Below, in pieces: positions 1 to 7,967 of a DNA stretch of 64,000 nt (its first letter is position 1; each line of letters starts with the position of its first letter). A program made the position numbers and the translations under genes. The notes beneath the pieces were generated by a model. The model did not search any database and was not told where the DNA came from. It saw only the letters and a program-made list of their open reading frames with translations. The stretch is from Ruminococcus albus AD2013 (GTDB taxonomy: Bacteria; Bacillota; Clostridia; Oscillospirales; Ruminococcaceae): contig NZ_JAGS01000001.1 of NCBI RefSeq assembly GCF_000526775.1, forward strand, positions 744,001 through 808,000, given 5' to 3'.

Positions 1-236
1 AAAAGCTCTTTCATCTTACCAAATGCCTCCCAGCTATCGTTTTGCAGTCTGAATAGGTGTCTGTATGACCAATCACGGTGATGAATACCTAAGTAACAGT
101 ATTTGCTTTGTGATCGGATATTTTTCTTGACACCACACTATATTATTTTACACCAATTCTTAAAAAAAATCAAGTGATTTATAAAAATTCGTAACTTTGC
201 ATAAGCTTAAACTAATTAAGCGCAGTGTGAACTTCC

Positions 237-1235
237 TCAGTTAATAATGATCTGTTCATCACCGCTCAGCCCGGATACTATCTCGACATCACCGTTGTCT
301 TCGATGCCGAGTTCAACGTCCTGTTCGACCTTGACACCATCTATCAGAAGATTGACGTATGTCCTGCCGCTCAGCTCTTTTACTGCCTTTTTAGGGATAA
401 CAACACTGTCAAGCCGCGAATAGATATCAAACACAACATTGATGTCGCCGAAATCCATTAGCTCATCTGGATTATCGGGGGAGATAACATAAGTGTACTT
501 TGAGTAATCTCCGCTGTCCTTGAAGACGATATCTGTTACCGTACCCGTAGAGGACGACGTACCCTGCTCGAGCTTAACAGTCGTACCGAAATTAACGTTT
601 GAAAGCTTGTTGTCGAAAACTTCGACACAGAGGTACTTCTCGTTTTTGTCCGTTGCGTAACCGAATACCGCACCTTCGTTTACAGGACTGTTGACATTGT
701 ATGCGTTCCAGCCTTGCTGTTCTATGGTAAAATCGCCGTCACAAGGCGCATAGACGTTATAATCATCAAGACTTGCCACCATTCTGTCGTAGCGAATCTG
801 TTCGATCTGAACGTCGTACTGTGCCATTAGTATCTGGTTTGCATCGGCATTATTCTCATAAAGAGTATCAACTGTTGATTTGACCTGATCGAGTCTGATC
901 TTTTCCTTTTCGATCTCTTCTTCCAGGTCGTCGGTATACAGTGTACACAGCAGCTGCCCTTTTTTGACTTCGCAGGGCGCTTCAATTTCGATAGACTTTA
1001 TCTGTCCCGAAACATCAAATCTTACCTTTTTAGAGTAAGGGTAGCTGTAGATACCGGGCTGTTCATATTTTTGCGAAATATCACGTATCTCGGCATTCAC
1101 GGTCTTGTAATTAACCGATTTTGTTTCAAGTATAGGCACTGCGATCTCGTCCTGCTTATTTTTCTTGCCGCAGCCTGAAAATATTGCAGTTACAACACAT
1201 ATCGCAAGTATCACAAAGCGTTTTGAATTATCCAT
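237..1235 (-). CDS. HlyD/RND-type periplasmic adaptor-like lipoprotein
   Basis: Probable membrane-fusion (adaptor) subunit of an efflux or ABC-type exporter, held on the outer face of the membrane as a lipoprotein. After a short hydrophobic leader there is a lipobox-like AIFSGC, then a biotinyl-lipoyl-like segment (SIEIEAPCEVKKGQLLCTL), a predicted alpha-helical hairpin rich in Asp, Glu and Gln, and a second lipoyl-like half with APCDGDF, the usual split arrangement of HlyD adaptors. I chose the ATG at 1235 (332 aa) because AAAGG lies 7 nt upstream; the in-frame ATG at 1250 has no ribosome-binding site. No transporter gene follows before the window edge, so the partner is probably further left. 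It has its own promoter at 1280-1308. The family is fairly sure, the cargo unknown. Confidence 0.75.
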   Translation of the reverse strand: MDNSKRFVILAICVVTAIFSGCGKKNKQDEIAVPILETKSVNYKTVNAEIRDISQKYEQPGIYSYPYSKKVRFDVSGQIKSIEIEAPCEVKKGQLLCTLYTDDLEEEIEKEKIRLDQVKSTVDTLYENNADANQILMAQYDVQIEQIRYDRMVASLDDYNVYAPCDGDFTIEQQGWNAYNVNSPVNEGAVFGYATDKNEKYLCVEVFDNKLSNVNFGTTVKLEQGTSSSTGTVTDIVFKDSGDYSKYTYVISPDNPDELMDFGDINVVFDIYSRLDSVVIPKKAVKELSGRTYVNLLIDGVKVEQDVELGIEDNGDVEIVSGLSGDEQIIIN

Positions 1236-1279
1236 AGAATTACCTTTCATACAGAGAAAACAAACATCTTAACTTAATA

Positions 1280-1308
1280 ATTATAGCATCATTAACCATG
1301 TTTTACAA
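1280..1308 (-). promoter_or_regulatory. Sigma-A promoter of the HlyD-like gene
   Basis: Read on the minus strand: TTGTAA, 17 bp, TATAAT, about 45 bp before the chosen start codon. It lies in the 132-bp gap after hemW, so the adaptor gene need not depend on the lepA-hemW operon. Confidence 0.6.
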
Positions 1309-1367
1309 CTGCATAGCTGAAATTCATCACACTGCACAACGATGGCATTATATTTTTGTTATACTTG

Positions 1368-2477
1368 TCACTCGACGATGTCAATAAACTGGGATATTAT
1401 CCCATTTGAAAGCAGAAATCCCTGCGTTGTCAGGCTTATATTATCGCCTTTAAGTTTGACAAGACCGTGTTTTGAAAATTCCTGCGCCAGAGAATATAAA
1501 CGTTCTGCGGCAGGCTGACCGAAGTAGCTTTTAACTATGTCAAGTGATATGCCTTTGCAGAGCCTGAGCCCCAGAAGAATGTATTCTTCACCCTTGTTTA
1601 CCGACTGTTCGGTGACTTCACGAGGCTGTACAGGTGCATTTGTAAAAGCATCGGTATCGGGAGGGCAGCAGTATCTTACACCACCGAAGAAGGAGTGCGC
1701 AGCAGGTCCAAATCCAAGATAATCCTCACCTGTCCAGTACTTGTTGTTATGACGTGACTCATATCCATCTTTACAGAAATTTGATATCTCATACTGTTTG
1801 AACCCATGCAGATCAAGCCGTTCCACAGCTGTGAGATATAGTTCACTCATAAGATCATCATCCGCTGTCAAGGATTTTATCTTGTCATTATTGAAAGCGG
1901 TACCTTCCTCTATCTTCAGCATATAAGCGGAGATATGCTTGACAGGCAGATCACAAAGGGTATCTATTGTCTTTTTAAGACTATCACAAGTTTCACCTGC
2001 GGCGCCAAGCATTATGTCGGCAGATATGTTCTCAAATCCGATAGTATTAGCAGTTTCAACGGCTTTTACTGCCGTCTTGAAATCGTGAAGACGTCCCAGA
2101 AAACCAAGCCTGTTATCATCGGTGGACTGTATTCCAAAAGATATCCTGTTCACTCCTGCTTTATGGTATCCGCGGAGTTTCTCTTCATTGACCGAACATG
2201 GATTTGCTTCAAGGGTTATTTCAACGTTGTCAAGTGAAAATACTTTCCTTGCTTCGCCGATGATACGGTTTATCTGTTCCGCATTCAGCAGGGATGGAGT
2301 ACCTCCGCCGAAATAGAGCGTATCGGCATTTATACCTTTGCCGCTGTATACTACGATGTTTCGGCAAACGGCATCCACATACTTCGATGCGGTATCCGCG
2401 TCGAACGGCTTTGAGTAAAAGCTGCAATACGGGCATTTTCTGAGGCAGAAAGGCACATGGACGTATATACCCGTCAC
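1368..2477 (-). CDS. hemW: HemW-type radical SAM protein (heme chaperone / coproporphyrinogen oxidase-like)
   Basis: Radical SAM protein of the HemW family, formerly annotated as oxygen-independent coproporphyrinogen III oxidase. HemW proteins bind heme and are thought to deliver it, rather than oxidise coproporphyrinogen. At the N-terminus YVHVPFC-x3-C-x2-C gives the [4Fe-4S] cysteines (FCLRKCPYCSFYS). LYFGGGTPS is the SAM-binding glycine motif, and ISFGIQS and YEISNF are typical of the family. 369 aa is normal length. The lepA-hemW linkage is common in Firmicutes. Its start overlaps the preceding membrane protein by 4 nt, so it is probably translationally coupled. HemN itself is less likely, since HemN is longer and has an extra N-terminal cysteine. 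Confidence 0.9.
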   Translation of the reverse strand: MTGIYVHVPFCLRKCPYCSFYSKPFDADTASKYVDAVCRNIVVYSGKGINADTLYFGGGTPSLLNAEQINRIIGEARKVFSLDNVEITLEANPCSVNEEKLRGYHKAGVNRISFGIQSTDDNRLGFLGRLHDFKTAVKAVETANTIGFENISADIMLGAAGETCDSLKKTIDTLCDLPVKHISAYMLKIEEGTAFNNDKIKSLTADDDLMSELYLTAVERLDLHGFKQYEISNFCKDGYESRHNNKYWTGEDYLGFGPAAHSFFGGVRYCCPPDTDAFTNAPVQPREVTEQSVNKGEEYILLGLRLCKGISLDIVKSYFGQPAAERLYSLAQEFSKHGLVKLKGDNISLTTQGFLLSNGIISQFIDIVE

Positions 2478-2947
2478 TTTCCGTCCTCCTCGTCATTAAA
2501 GGCGTTTTCAATGTATGAACCCGCCATCTCGCGGTTACTTCTGAATTTTTCCATTACTTTACGCAGTGCGAATCTTATTACCCACAGAAGGTACATTCCC
2601 ATGAACAAGAAAAAGCAGATTGTCACAAACATCAGCTTTTCTTTCAGTCCAAGCTGGAAATAAACCGATCTGCTGATAAGCAGTTTCATGGCTGCGGGGT
2701 GTATCGCCAATGCACAGATGAATCCTAATACACCGCTGTATGCTATGTTGCAGGTTATTCCGATCAGAGCTTCTTTAAATGTAAGTGCAGAAAACTTGAC
2801 ACCTGCGAATAATACCCAGCATACTACGAAAAACAGTCCGACTGTTGTAGATATGTTGGCGTAAATCTCATATAAAACGGGCAGTAAAACAGCCCCTATA
2901 AGTCCGAAGCATATTGCGAGCTTCATTGATCTTCTCAGATCCGGCAT
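2474..2947 (-). CDS. Small multi-pass membrane protein, unknown
   Basis: 157 aa and not recognised. Three or four hydrophobic segments are visible (roughly residues 10-32, 36-50, 57-82 and 105-127), then a charged cytoplasmic tail ending NDEEDGK. There are no catalytic motifs or cysteine clusters. It sits between a second small membrane protein and hemW, overlapping hemW by 4 nt (ATGA), and is probably cotranscribed from the lepA promoter. It could be an accessory envelope protein. No function is assigned. Confidence 0.7.
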   Translation of the reverse strand: MPDLRRSMKLAICFGLIGAVLLPVLYEIYANISTTVGLFFVVCWVLFAGVKFSALTFKEALIGITCNIAYSGVLGFICALAIHPAAMKLLISRSVYFQLGLKEKLMFVTICFFLFMGMYLLWVIRFALRKVMEKFRSNREMAGSYIENAFNDEEDGK

Positions 2948-3009
2948 ATTATCCCTCTTTTGTTCTTTATTTATGTCAATATAATATACTTTACATTTGT
3001 TGATGTCTT

Positions 3010-3450
3010 TTAAAGTATTTCCATCATGTAGCTGAGGATCATAACAAAGGAAACGGCACTCAGAAGTATGCCGACTATGGAGCTTATCCTTGCATTTCCG
3101 TCAAATACCTTACTGCGCTTTTTATCAAGCAGAAGTTTGCACTCACGACCCTCGTAGTAGAGCTGTTTTTTCATTATGACCTCACAGGGAAATACATTTT
3201 CGTAATTCTCGCCGTCGATCTCATAAACAGGTGTGCTGAACCCGTATTTTGGGTTAATATCCACCTTTCCTACCTTTCCTATACATTTTCTGCTCTGTGT
3301 CATTCGTATTATGCAATAAGCAAAAAACAGGAACAGTGCTCCCATCATCAAGCCTAATAATCCAAGGAAGCCTATTATCAGAACCTCAGCAGAAACGCCC
3401 AGTATCAACAACAGAACAGTGATTATCACTAATACGATAAGCGCTTCCAT
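3010..3450 (-). CDS. Small membrane protein, unknown
   Basis: 146 aa. The N-terminal 45 residues form two closely spaced hydrophobic stretches, followed by a polar region of about 70 residues with a basic patch (MTQSRKCIGKVGKVD), then a final transmembrane helix (about 122-143). The topology suggests a small soluble domain held between an N-terminal hairpin and a C-terminal helix. GGAGG-type ribosome-binding sequence lies ahead of the ATG, and the gene follows lepA by 15 nt, so it belongs to the lepA operon. I do not recognise the family. Confidence 0.7.
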   Translation of the reverse strand: MEALIVLVIITVLLLILGVSAEVLIIGFLGLLGLMMGALFLFFAYCIIRMTQSRKCIGKVGKVDINPKYGFSTPVYEIDGENYENVFPCEVIMKKQLYYEGRECKLLLDKKRSKVFDGNARISSIVGILLSAVSFVMILSYMMEIL

Positions 3451-3465
3451 GATGCCGTTCCTCCT

Positions 3466-5271
3466 TTAGTCGTCCAGCTTCAGTACGCTCATGAAAGCTT
3501 CCTGAGGTACAGATACAGTACCCAGCTGACGCATTCTCTTTTTACCTTCTTTCTGCTTTTCTAGCAGTTTCTTTTTACGAGTTATATCACCGCCGTAGCA
3601 CTTTGCAAGAACGTCTTTACGCAGTGCTTTTATGGTTTCACGGGCGATTATCTTTCCGCCTATGGCGGCTTGTACAGGCACTTCAAACATCTGACGTGGA
3701 ATATTCTCTTTCAGTTTTTCGGTGAGTCTTCTGCCGCGTGCATAAGCCTTTTCCTCATGCACGATGAAGGACAGCGCATCGACTATCTCGCCGTTAAGCA
3801 GAACGTCAAGCTTTACAAGTTTTGAGGGTTCATAACCCTTGAGTTCATAATCGAAAGAAGCATAGCCCCTTGTGCGGGATTTCAAAGCATCGAAGAAGTC
3901 ATATACTATCTCATTAAGGGGAAGGACATAGTGAAGGTCAACACGGTTTTCGTCGATGTACTGCATATCCACGAAGGTTCCTCGTCTGTCCTGACAAAGT
4001 TCCATTATATTGCCCACGAACTCCGATGGTGTATAGATGTGGGCGTTGACCACAGGTTCTTCCGCAGAAGAGATAGTACCCGGGTCAGGGAAATTGGTGG
4101 GGTTATCGATATACTTTGTCTCGCCGTTGGTCATTGTGACCTTATATATAACCGATGGTGCTGTTGTGATGAGGTCAAGGTTATACTCTCGTTCTAGACG
4201 TTCCTGAATTATCTCCATGTGGAGAAGTCCGAGGAAACCGCAGCGGAAGCCAAAGCCCAGCGCGATGGAGGTCTCGGGTTCAAATGAAAGGGAAGCATCG
4301 TTCAGCATCAGCTTTTCCAGCGCATCACGGAGGTCGCCGTACTTAGCACCGTCAGCGGGATAGATACCGCTGAACACCATTGGATTGACTTTTTTATATC
4401 CGGGCAGAGATTCAGCACAGGGGTTTTCAGCATTGGTTACGGTATCACCAACACGGGTATCACCGATATCCTTGATGGAAGCGGTGATGTAACCAACTTC
4501 TCCTGCGTGGAGTTCGCCCACGGGTACTAAGTCTTTTGCGCCCATATAGCCGACTTCAACGGTCTGGAATTCAGCCTTTGCAGCGATAAGACGTATAGTG
4601 TCACCCGCCTTGATATGCCCCTCCATAACACGAACATAGATTATAACACCCTTGTAGGAATCATAGTAGCTGTCGAATATCAGCGCTTTCAGGGGTGCAT
4701 CATCATCACCTTTGGGAGAGGGAATATCAGTGACGATGCGCTCCAGCACTTCCTTTATGTTGGTGCCCATTTTCGCAGAGATACGAGGAGCGTCCATGGC
4801 AGGTATACCGATGACATTCTCGACCTCATTGCAGGCACGGTCAGGGTCTGCGGAGGGTAGGTCTATCTTATTGATAACAGGAAGAACTTCAAGGTCATGC
4901 TCTATTGCGAGATAAGTGTTCGCAAGAGTCTGAGCCTCGATGCCCTGAGAAGCGTCCACGATAAGCACAGCGCCTTCGCAGGCAGCAAGAGAACGGCTGA
5001 CCTCATAGTTGAAGTCAACGTGACCGGGGGTGTCGATGAGATTGAAGTAATAATCCTCACCGTCATCAGCGTGATAAGTCAGGCGGACAGCTCTCGCTTT
5101 GATGGTGATACCGCGCTCACGCTCGATATCCATATTATCCAACAGCTGATCTTCCATCTCACGGAGTTCAACAGTCTCGGTGAGTTCGAGAATACGGTCA
5201 GCGAGAGTGGACTTGCCGTGGTCTATATGTGCAATTATGCAGAAATTACGTATTTTATCCTTTGGGGTCAT
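3466..5271 (-). CDS. lepA: Elongation factor 4 (LepA), ribosome back-translocase GTPase
   Basis: Translational GTPase that binds stalled or mistranslocated ribosomes. All G-domain motifs are present: P-loop AHIDHGKSTLADR, switch-region RERGITIKARA, DTPGHVDF and NKIDLP. EF-G-like domains II, III and V follow, and then the LepA-specific C-terminal domain with GGDITRKKKLLEKQKEGKKRMR. 601 aa is the normal length and no domain is missing. It opens a minus-strand operon running to hemW and has a strong promoter at 5314-5342. Assignment is secure. Confidence 0.98.
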   Translation of the reverse strand: MTPKDKIRNFCIIAHIDHGKSTLADRILELTETVELREMEDQLLDNMDIERERGITIKARAVRLTYHADDGEDYYFNLIDTPGHVDFNYEVSRSLAACEGAVLIVDASQGIEAQTLANTYLAIEHDLEVLPVINKIDLPSADPDRACNEVENVIGIPAMDAPRISAKMGTNIKEVLERIVTDIPSPKGDDDAPLKALIFDSYYDSYKGVIIYVRVMEGHIKAGDTIRLIAAKAEFQTVEVGYMGAKDLVPVGELHAGEVGYITASIKDIGDTRVGDTVTNAENPCAESLPGYKKVNPMVFSGIYPADGAKYGDLRDALEKLMLNDASLSFEPETSIALGFGFRCGFLGLLHMEIIQERLEREYNLDLITTAPSVIYKVTMTNGETKYIDNPTNFPDPGTISSAEEPVVNAHIYTPSEFVGNIMELCQDRRGTFVDMQYIDENRVDLHYVLPLNEIVYDFFDALKSRTRGYASFDYELKGYEPSKLVKLDVLLNGEIVDALSFIVHEEKAYARGRRLTEKLKENIPRQMFEVPVQAAIGGKIIARETIKALRKDVLAKCYGGDITRKKKLLEKQKEGKKRMRQLGTVSVPQEAFMSVLKLDD

Positions 5272-5313
5272 AAGTACATTCCTTTCTTATGGCATAATAA
5301 TCCATTCTAAATT

Positions 5314-5342
5314 ATTTTACCATATTTGGTGATGTATGTCAA
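5314..5342 (-). promoter_or_regulatory. Sigma-A promoter of lepA
   Basis: On the minus strand TTGACA, 17 bp, TAAAAT, ending about 43 bp before the lepA start. A perfect -35 and a near-consensus -10. Confidence 0.75.
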
Positions 5343-5773
5343 GTATAGGGGAAATGATGAAGTTTCTCGAAAATAAACAGTTTTGGTCGAAGCTTACAAA
5401 GGAAAATTAATGACCGATAGTCAGGCTTTTGATGCGACAGATTTTTAGTTTGTTTGTAAGTAATGACGAGATTCCCGATGATGGTTTGATTTATAGTTGA
5501 TAAAACACGAAAACTCCGATAATAAGGCTTTTCAGCCTATGTTATTATTCAATGAAAATGATGCGAAAATAAACAGGTCGATAAGTGATATTGTGTTATT
5601 TTTCAATAATATTTAACCGTTCATAATTTTGTACACTACACGGAAGCTATCCTAAAAAACACCCAAAAGTGCGTAAAATGGCGCTTTTTGATGAACTTTA
5701 ATTGGCCATTTTTCTTTGTGGGAATCATACATATATCAGGATATTAACATAAAAGCGTAGTGAACAATGACCA
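5343..5773. other. AT-rich intergenic spacer between divergent lepA and the VanY-type gene
   Basis: No coding region. It contains a 13-nt direct repeat (CGAAAATAAACAG at 5368-5380 and 5564-5576), each copy followed shortly by GTCGA. A small hairpin lies at about 5519-5545 (AGGC TTTTCA GCCT flanked by TAATA/TATTA), and another at about 5664-5692 (AAAAGTGC ... GCGCTTTT). I see no recognisable riboswitch or RNA gene. Confidence 0.5.
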
Positions 5774-5802
5774 TTGAAATAAGCCTGAAAAAATGGTATA
5801 AT
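5774..5802 (+). promoter_or_regulatory. Sigma-A promoter of the VanY-type carboxypeptidase
   Basis: TTGAAA, 17 bp, TATAAT, about 58 bp upstream of the chosen ATG at 5861. Confidence 0.75.
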
Positions 5803-5860
5803 TAATATATCGTATTGTAAGTAACTGTAATTATCGATGAATAAAAAAGAAGGCTATATA

Positions 5861-6883
5861 ATGGATAAAATAAAAATGTCAGCTGTCAGCTGTGTGCTTG
5901 CTCTGATGCTTGCAGGTTGCGGCAGTTTTGACGAAAAGGACGTAGTCAACGGTTCCTCGGTCCAGGCCAAGGACGAGACTAAAGTTCCTCTTATAGTAGT
6001 AGAGACCCGAGTGCAGGAAACAGAAGACATGGGTGAGGAAGTTCCCGCAGAAGAAACTGTTCCCAGTCAGACTGAAGCCCCTGTACTTGATTCTCCCATG
6101 ACGGAGAGCGAAAGTTCAAATGCAGGCACTATTATTTTGGGTGGTGAATCTCCCAGGTCGGGTCAGACGCTCACTCAGATCAATATTCAGGAAGAAGACC
6201 CTTATACAAACGGTCAGCCCGTGGGCAACGAAGTTCTGCCTCAGAGTCTGGATAATGTCGTGAATGATTATCAGAACGATCAGGGAACCGATGTCACGGA
6301 GAATACCCAGAACAATGATGGCGGTGAGCAGGTAAGCGCAAATGGTTACAAGATAGAGAATGTAGGCGGCGTTACATATGTCGGTGGTATACTTATAGCT
6401 AATAAATCATATTCTCTTCCCCAAAATTACGGTTCTGGAATTGACCCTGAAGTTCAGATGGCGTTCAATGAGATGCAGGCAGCTGCTTGGAATGACGGCA
6501 TCAATCTCTTTATTGTTTCGGGTTACAGAAGCTATTGGTATCAGGATCAGCTTTACTGGGGCTATGTAAATACACGTGGCAGTCAGGATGAGGTTGACAG
6601 ATTCTCTGCTAGAGCAGGATTCTCCGAGCATCAGACAGGTCTTGCTATGGATCTGAACAGTGCCAGCAGAAGCTTTGAGGGTACGCCCGAGGCGCAGTGG
6701 ATAGAACAACACTGTGCTGATTACGGCTTCATTATCAGATATCCCGATGGCAAGGAGGCTGTCACGGGCTTTATGTACGAGCCATGGCACATAAGGTATC
6801 TTGGCAAAGACCTTGCCCGTCAGGTAACGGATTCGGGACTGTGCCTTGAAGAATTTCTGGGTATAAATTCTTATTATAAGTAA
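5861..6883 (+). CDS. VanY/DacB-type D-alanyl-D-alanine carboxypeptidase, lipoprotein
   Basis: Zinc-dependent peptidase of the M15B (VanY) type that trims the terminal D-Ala from peptidoglycan stem peptides outside the cell. The lipobox LMLAGC gives a lipidated cysteine, followed by a Glu/Thr/Ser-rich linker of about 150 residues. The catalytic domain occupies about residues 165-340. SGYRS lies near 221, the zinc/catalytic SxHxxGxAxD motif appears as SEHQTGLAMD near 255-264, and the final EPWHIRYLG is near 305. All metal ligands are present. The ATG at 5861 (340 aa) is preceded by AGAAGG at 7 nt; the in-frame ATG at 5837 has no such site. The gene is monocistronic: promoter 5774-5802, terminator 6896-6930. 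Confidence 0.92.
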   Translation: MDKIKMSAVSCVLALMLAGCGSFDEKDVVNGSSVQAKDETKVPLIVVETRVQETEDMGEEVPAEETVPSQTEAPVLDSPMTESESSNAGTIILGGESPRSGQTLTQINIQEEDPYTNGQPVGNEVLPQSLDNVVNDYQNDQGTDVTENTQNNDGGEQVSANGYKIENVGGVTYVGGILIANKSYSLPQNYGSGIDPEVQMAFNEMQAAAWNDGINLFIVSGYRSYWYQDQLYWGYVNTRGSQDEVDRFSARAGFSEHQTGLAMDLNSASRSFEGTPEAQWIEQHCADYGFIIRYPDGKEAVTGFMYEPWHIRYLGKDLARQVTDSGLCLEEFLGINSYYK

Positions 6884-6895
6884 AAAATCAAGTCG

Positions 6896-6930
6896 GACAT
6901 CTCTGTCATATTTCAGAGGTGTCTTTTTTT
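6896..6930 (+). terminator. Rho-independent terminator after the VanY-type gene
   Basis: GACATCTCTG / CAGAGGTGTC stem with one G-U pair and an 8-nt loop, followed by seven T. Confidence 0.9.
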
Positions 6931-7090
6931 GATAGCAAAGGACATTAAAATGCCTATTCACTAATTAATTTCACGTTAACAAAATTTCTGATGATTTTTT
7001 ATATAAAATGCCAATATACTTTAATGATATAATTAGGTATAATATATAGTATATAGATGATGAAATCATAACTAACTGTGGGGTGAAGAC

Positions 7091-7525
7091 TTGGTAAGAG
7101 AGATTGCGGACGCTGATTTTGAAGGTCTTATGAAGCTTTATGTGCAGCTGCATGACAATCCTTTTCCAAAAAAAGATGAACGTGTTATGGCGATTTGGGA
7201 GCGTGTCCTCGCTGACCCCGATCATCATGTCATCGTTTGTGAGGAAGACGGAAAGATCGTATCTTCCTGTGTATGCGTGATAGTACCAAATCTGACCCAT
7301 GGGCAGCGGCCATATGCGTTCATTGAGAATGTCATCACCGATGAAAAGTATCGCTGCAGAGGTTTTGCGACTGCTTGTCTTGACTTTGCAAGGGATATTG
7401 CAGTACGCGAAAACTGCTATAAGATCATGCTTCTCACAGGATCAAAAAAGGAAAGTACACTTAGATTTTATGAGAGAGCAGGGTATAATAAAAATGATAA
7501 AACAGCTTTTATAAGCTGGCTGTAG
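7091..7525 (+). CDS. GNAT family N-acetyltransferase
   Basis: Acetyl-CoA-dependent N-acetyltransferase, substrate unknown. 144 aa, a single GNAT fold: N-terminal IADADFEGLMKLYVQLHDN, a central beta-strand pair ending VIVPNLT, then the acetyl-CoA pyrophosphate-binding turn YRCRGFATACL (near residues 90-100) and the C-terminal FYERAGY signature. It starts with TTG at 7091, supported by GGGGTG 5 nt upstream; no better ATG exists. It stands alone between a terminator and the polyphosphate kinase pair. Context says nothing about its target. Confidence 0.85.
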   Translation: MVREIADADFEGLMKLYVQLHDNPFPKKDERVMAIWERVLADPDHHVIVCEEDGKIVSSCVCVIVPNLTHGQRPYAFIENVITDEKYRCRGFATACLDFARDIAVRENCYKIMLLTGSKKESTLRFYERAGYNKNDKTAFISWL

Positions 7526-7710
7526 ATCATATTTTAAAAAATGTCACTGTATGTGAGGGCTGTTTGTGTCTTCATAAATAATTGAATAGTTCGGGCAAAG
7601 TTACTTTGGTTATTTACTGTATAGCGATTTTCTTAAAGGTATCATGCACGGCAGAAGGCTGTGCTTAAATATGTTCAAATATTGGCTTGAAACGATAGGA
7701 GGACTAAGTT

Positions 7711-7944
7711 ATGATTCTTGAGATCGAGTATTACAAGGCAGATACCCAGCTTGTCGGAAAGACAAGGCATTTTTCAGAAGTAAAAGAACAGCTTGCCAGG
7801 GCTGAGGATCTTCATGACAGAGAGAACGATAACTTTATCGAATTGCTTTGCAGAATGTTTGGCTGGACCGAATCCAAGACTTTTGTAAGACCCGACATGA
7901 TCTATGACAGGGACATAATGAAACTTTCAGGAAACCAGGAATAA
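7711..7944 (+). CDS. Small acidic protein upstream of polyphosphate:AMP phosphotransferase, unknown
   Basis: 77 aa, not recognised. GGAGG lies 7 nt ahead of the ATG, so the gene is credible despite its size. The sequence is charged and probably alpha-helical (SEVKEQLARAEDLHDRENDN), with no membrane segment or metal motif. It ends 23 nt before the polyphosphate:AMP phosphotransferase start and is likely cotranscribed, so a role with that enzyme or with phosphate stress is possible but unproven. The 185-bp spacer before it holds a 7-bp hairpin at about 7647-7665 and no clear promoter. Confidence 0.65.
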   Translation: MILEIEYYKADTQLVGKTRHFSEVKEQLARAEDLHDRENDNFIELLCRMFGWTESKTFVRPDMIYDRDIMKLSGNQE

Positions 7945-7967
7945 ACAATACAAAGGGGCGAATATCA

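Noticed and set aside
1..135. Minus-strand open frame running off the left edge (contains HHRDWSYRHLFRLQN)
   Set aside because: It has about 46 codons, no ATG or GTG start in frame, no ribosome-binding site, and a stop just upstream. An open stretch this long can arise by chance. It could be the end of a broken gene, but sequence to the left is needed.
3931..5310. Several plus-strand open frames opposite lepA
   Set aside because: They lie antisense to a fully conserved gene, lack ribosome-binding sites, and reflect the codon bias of lepA.
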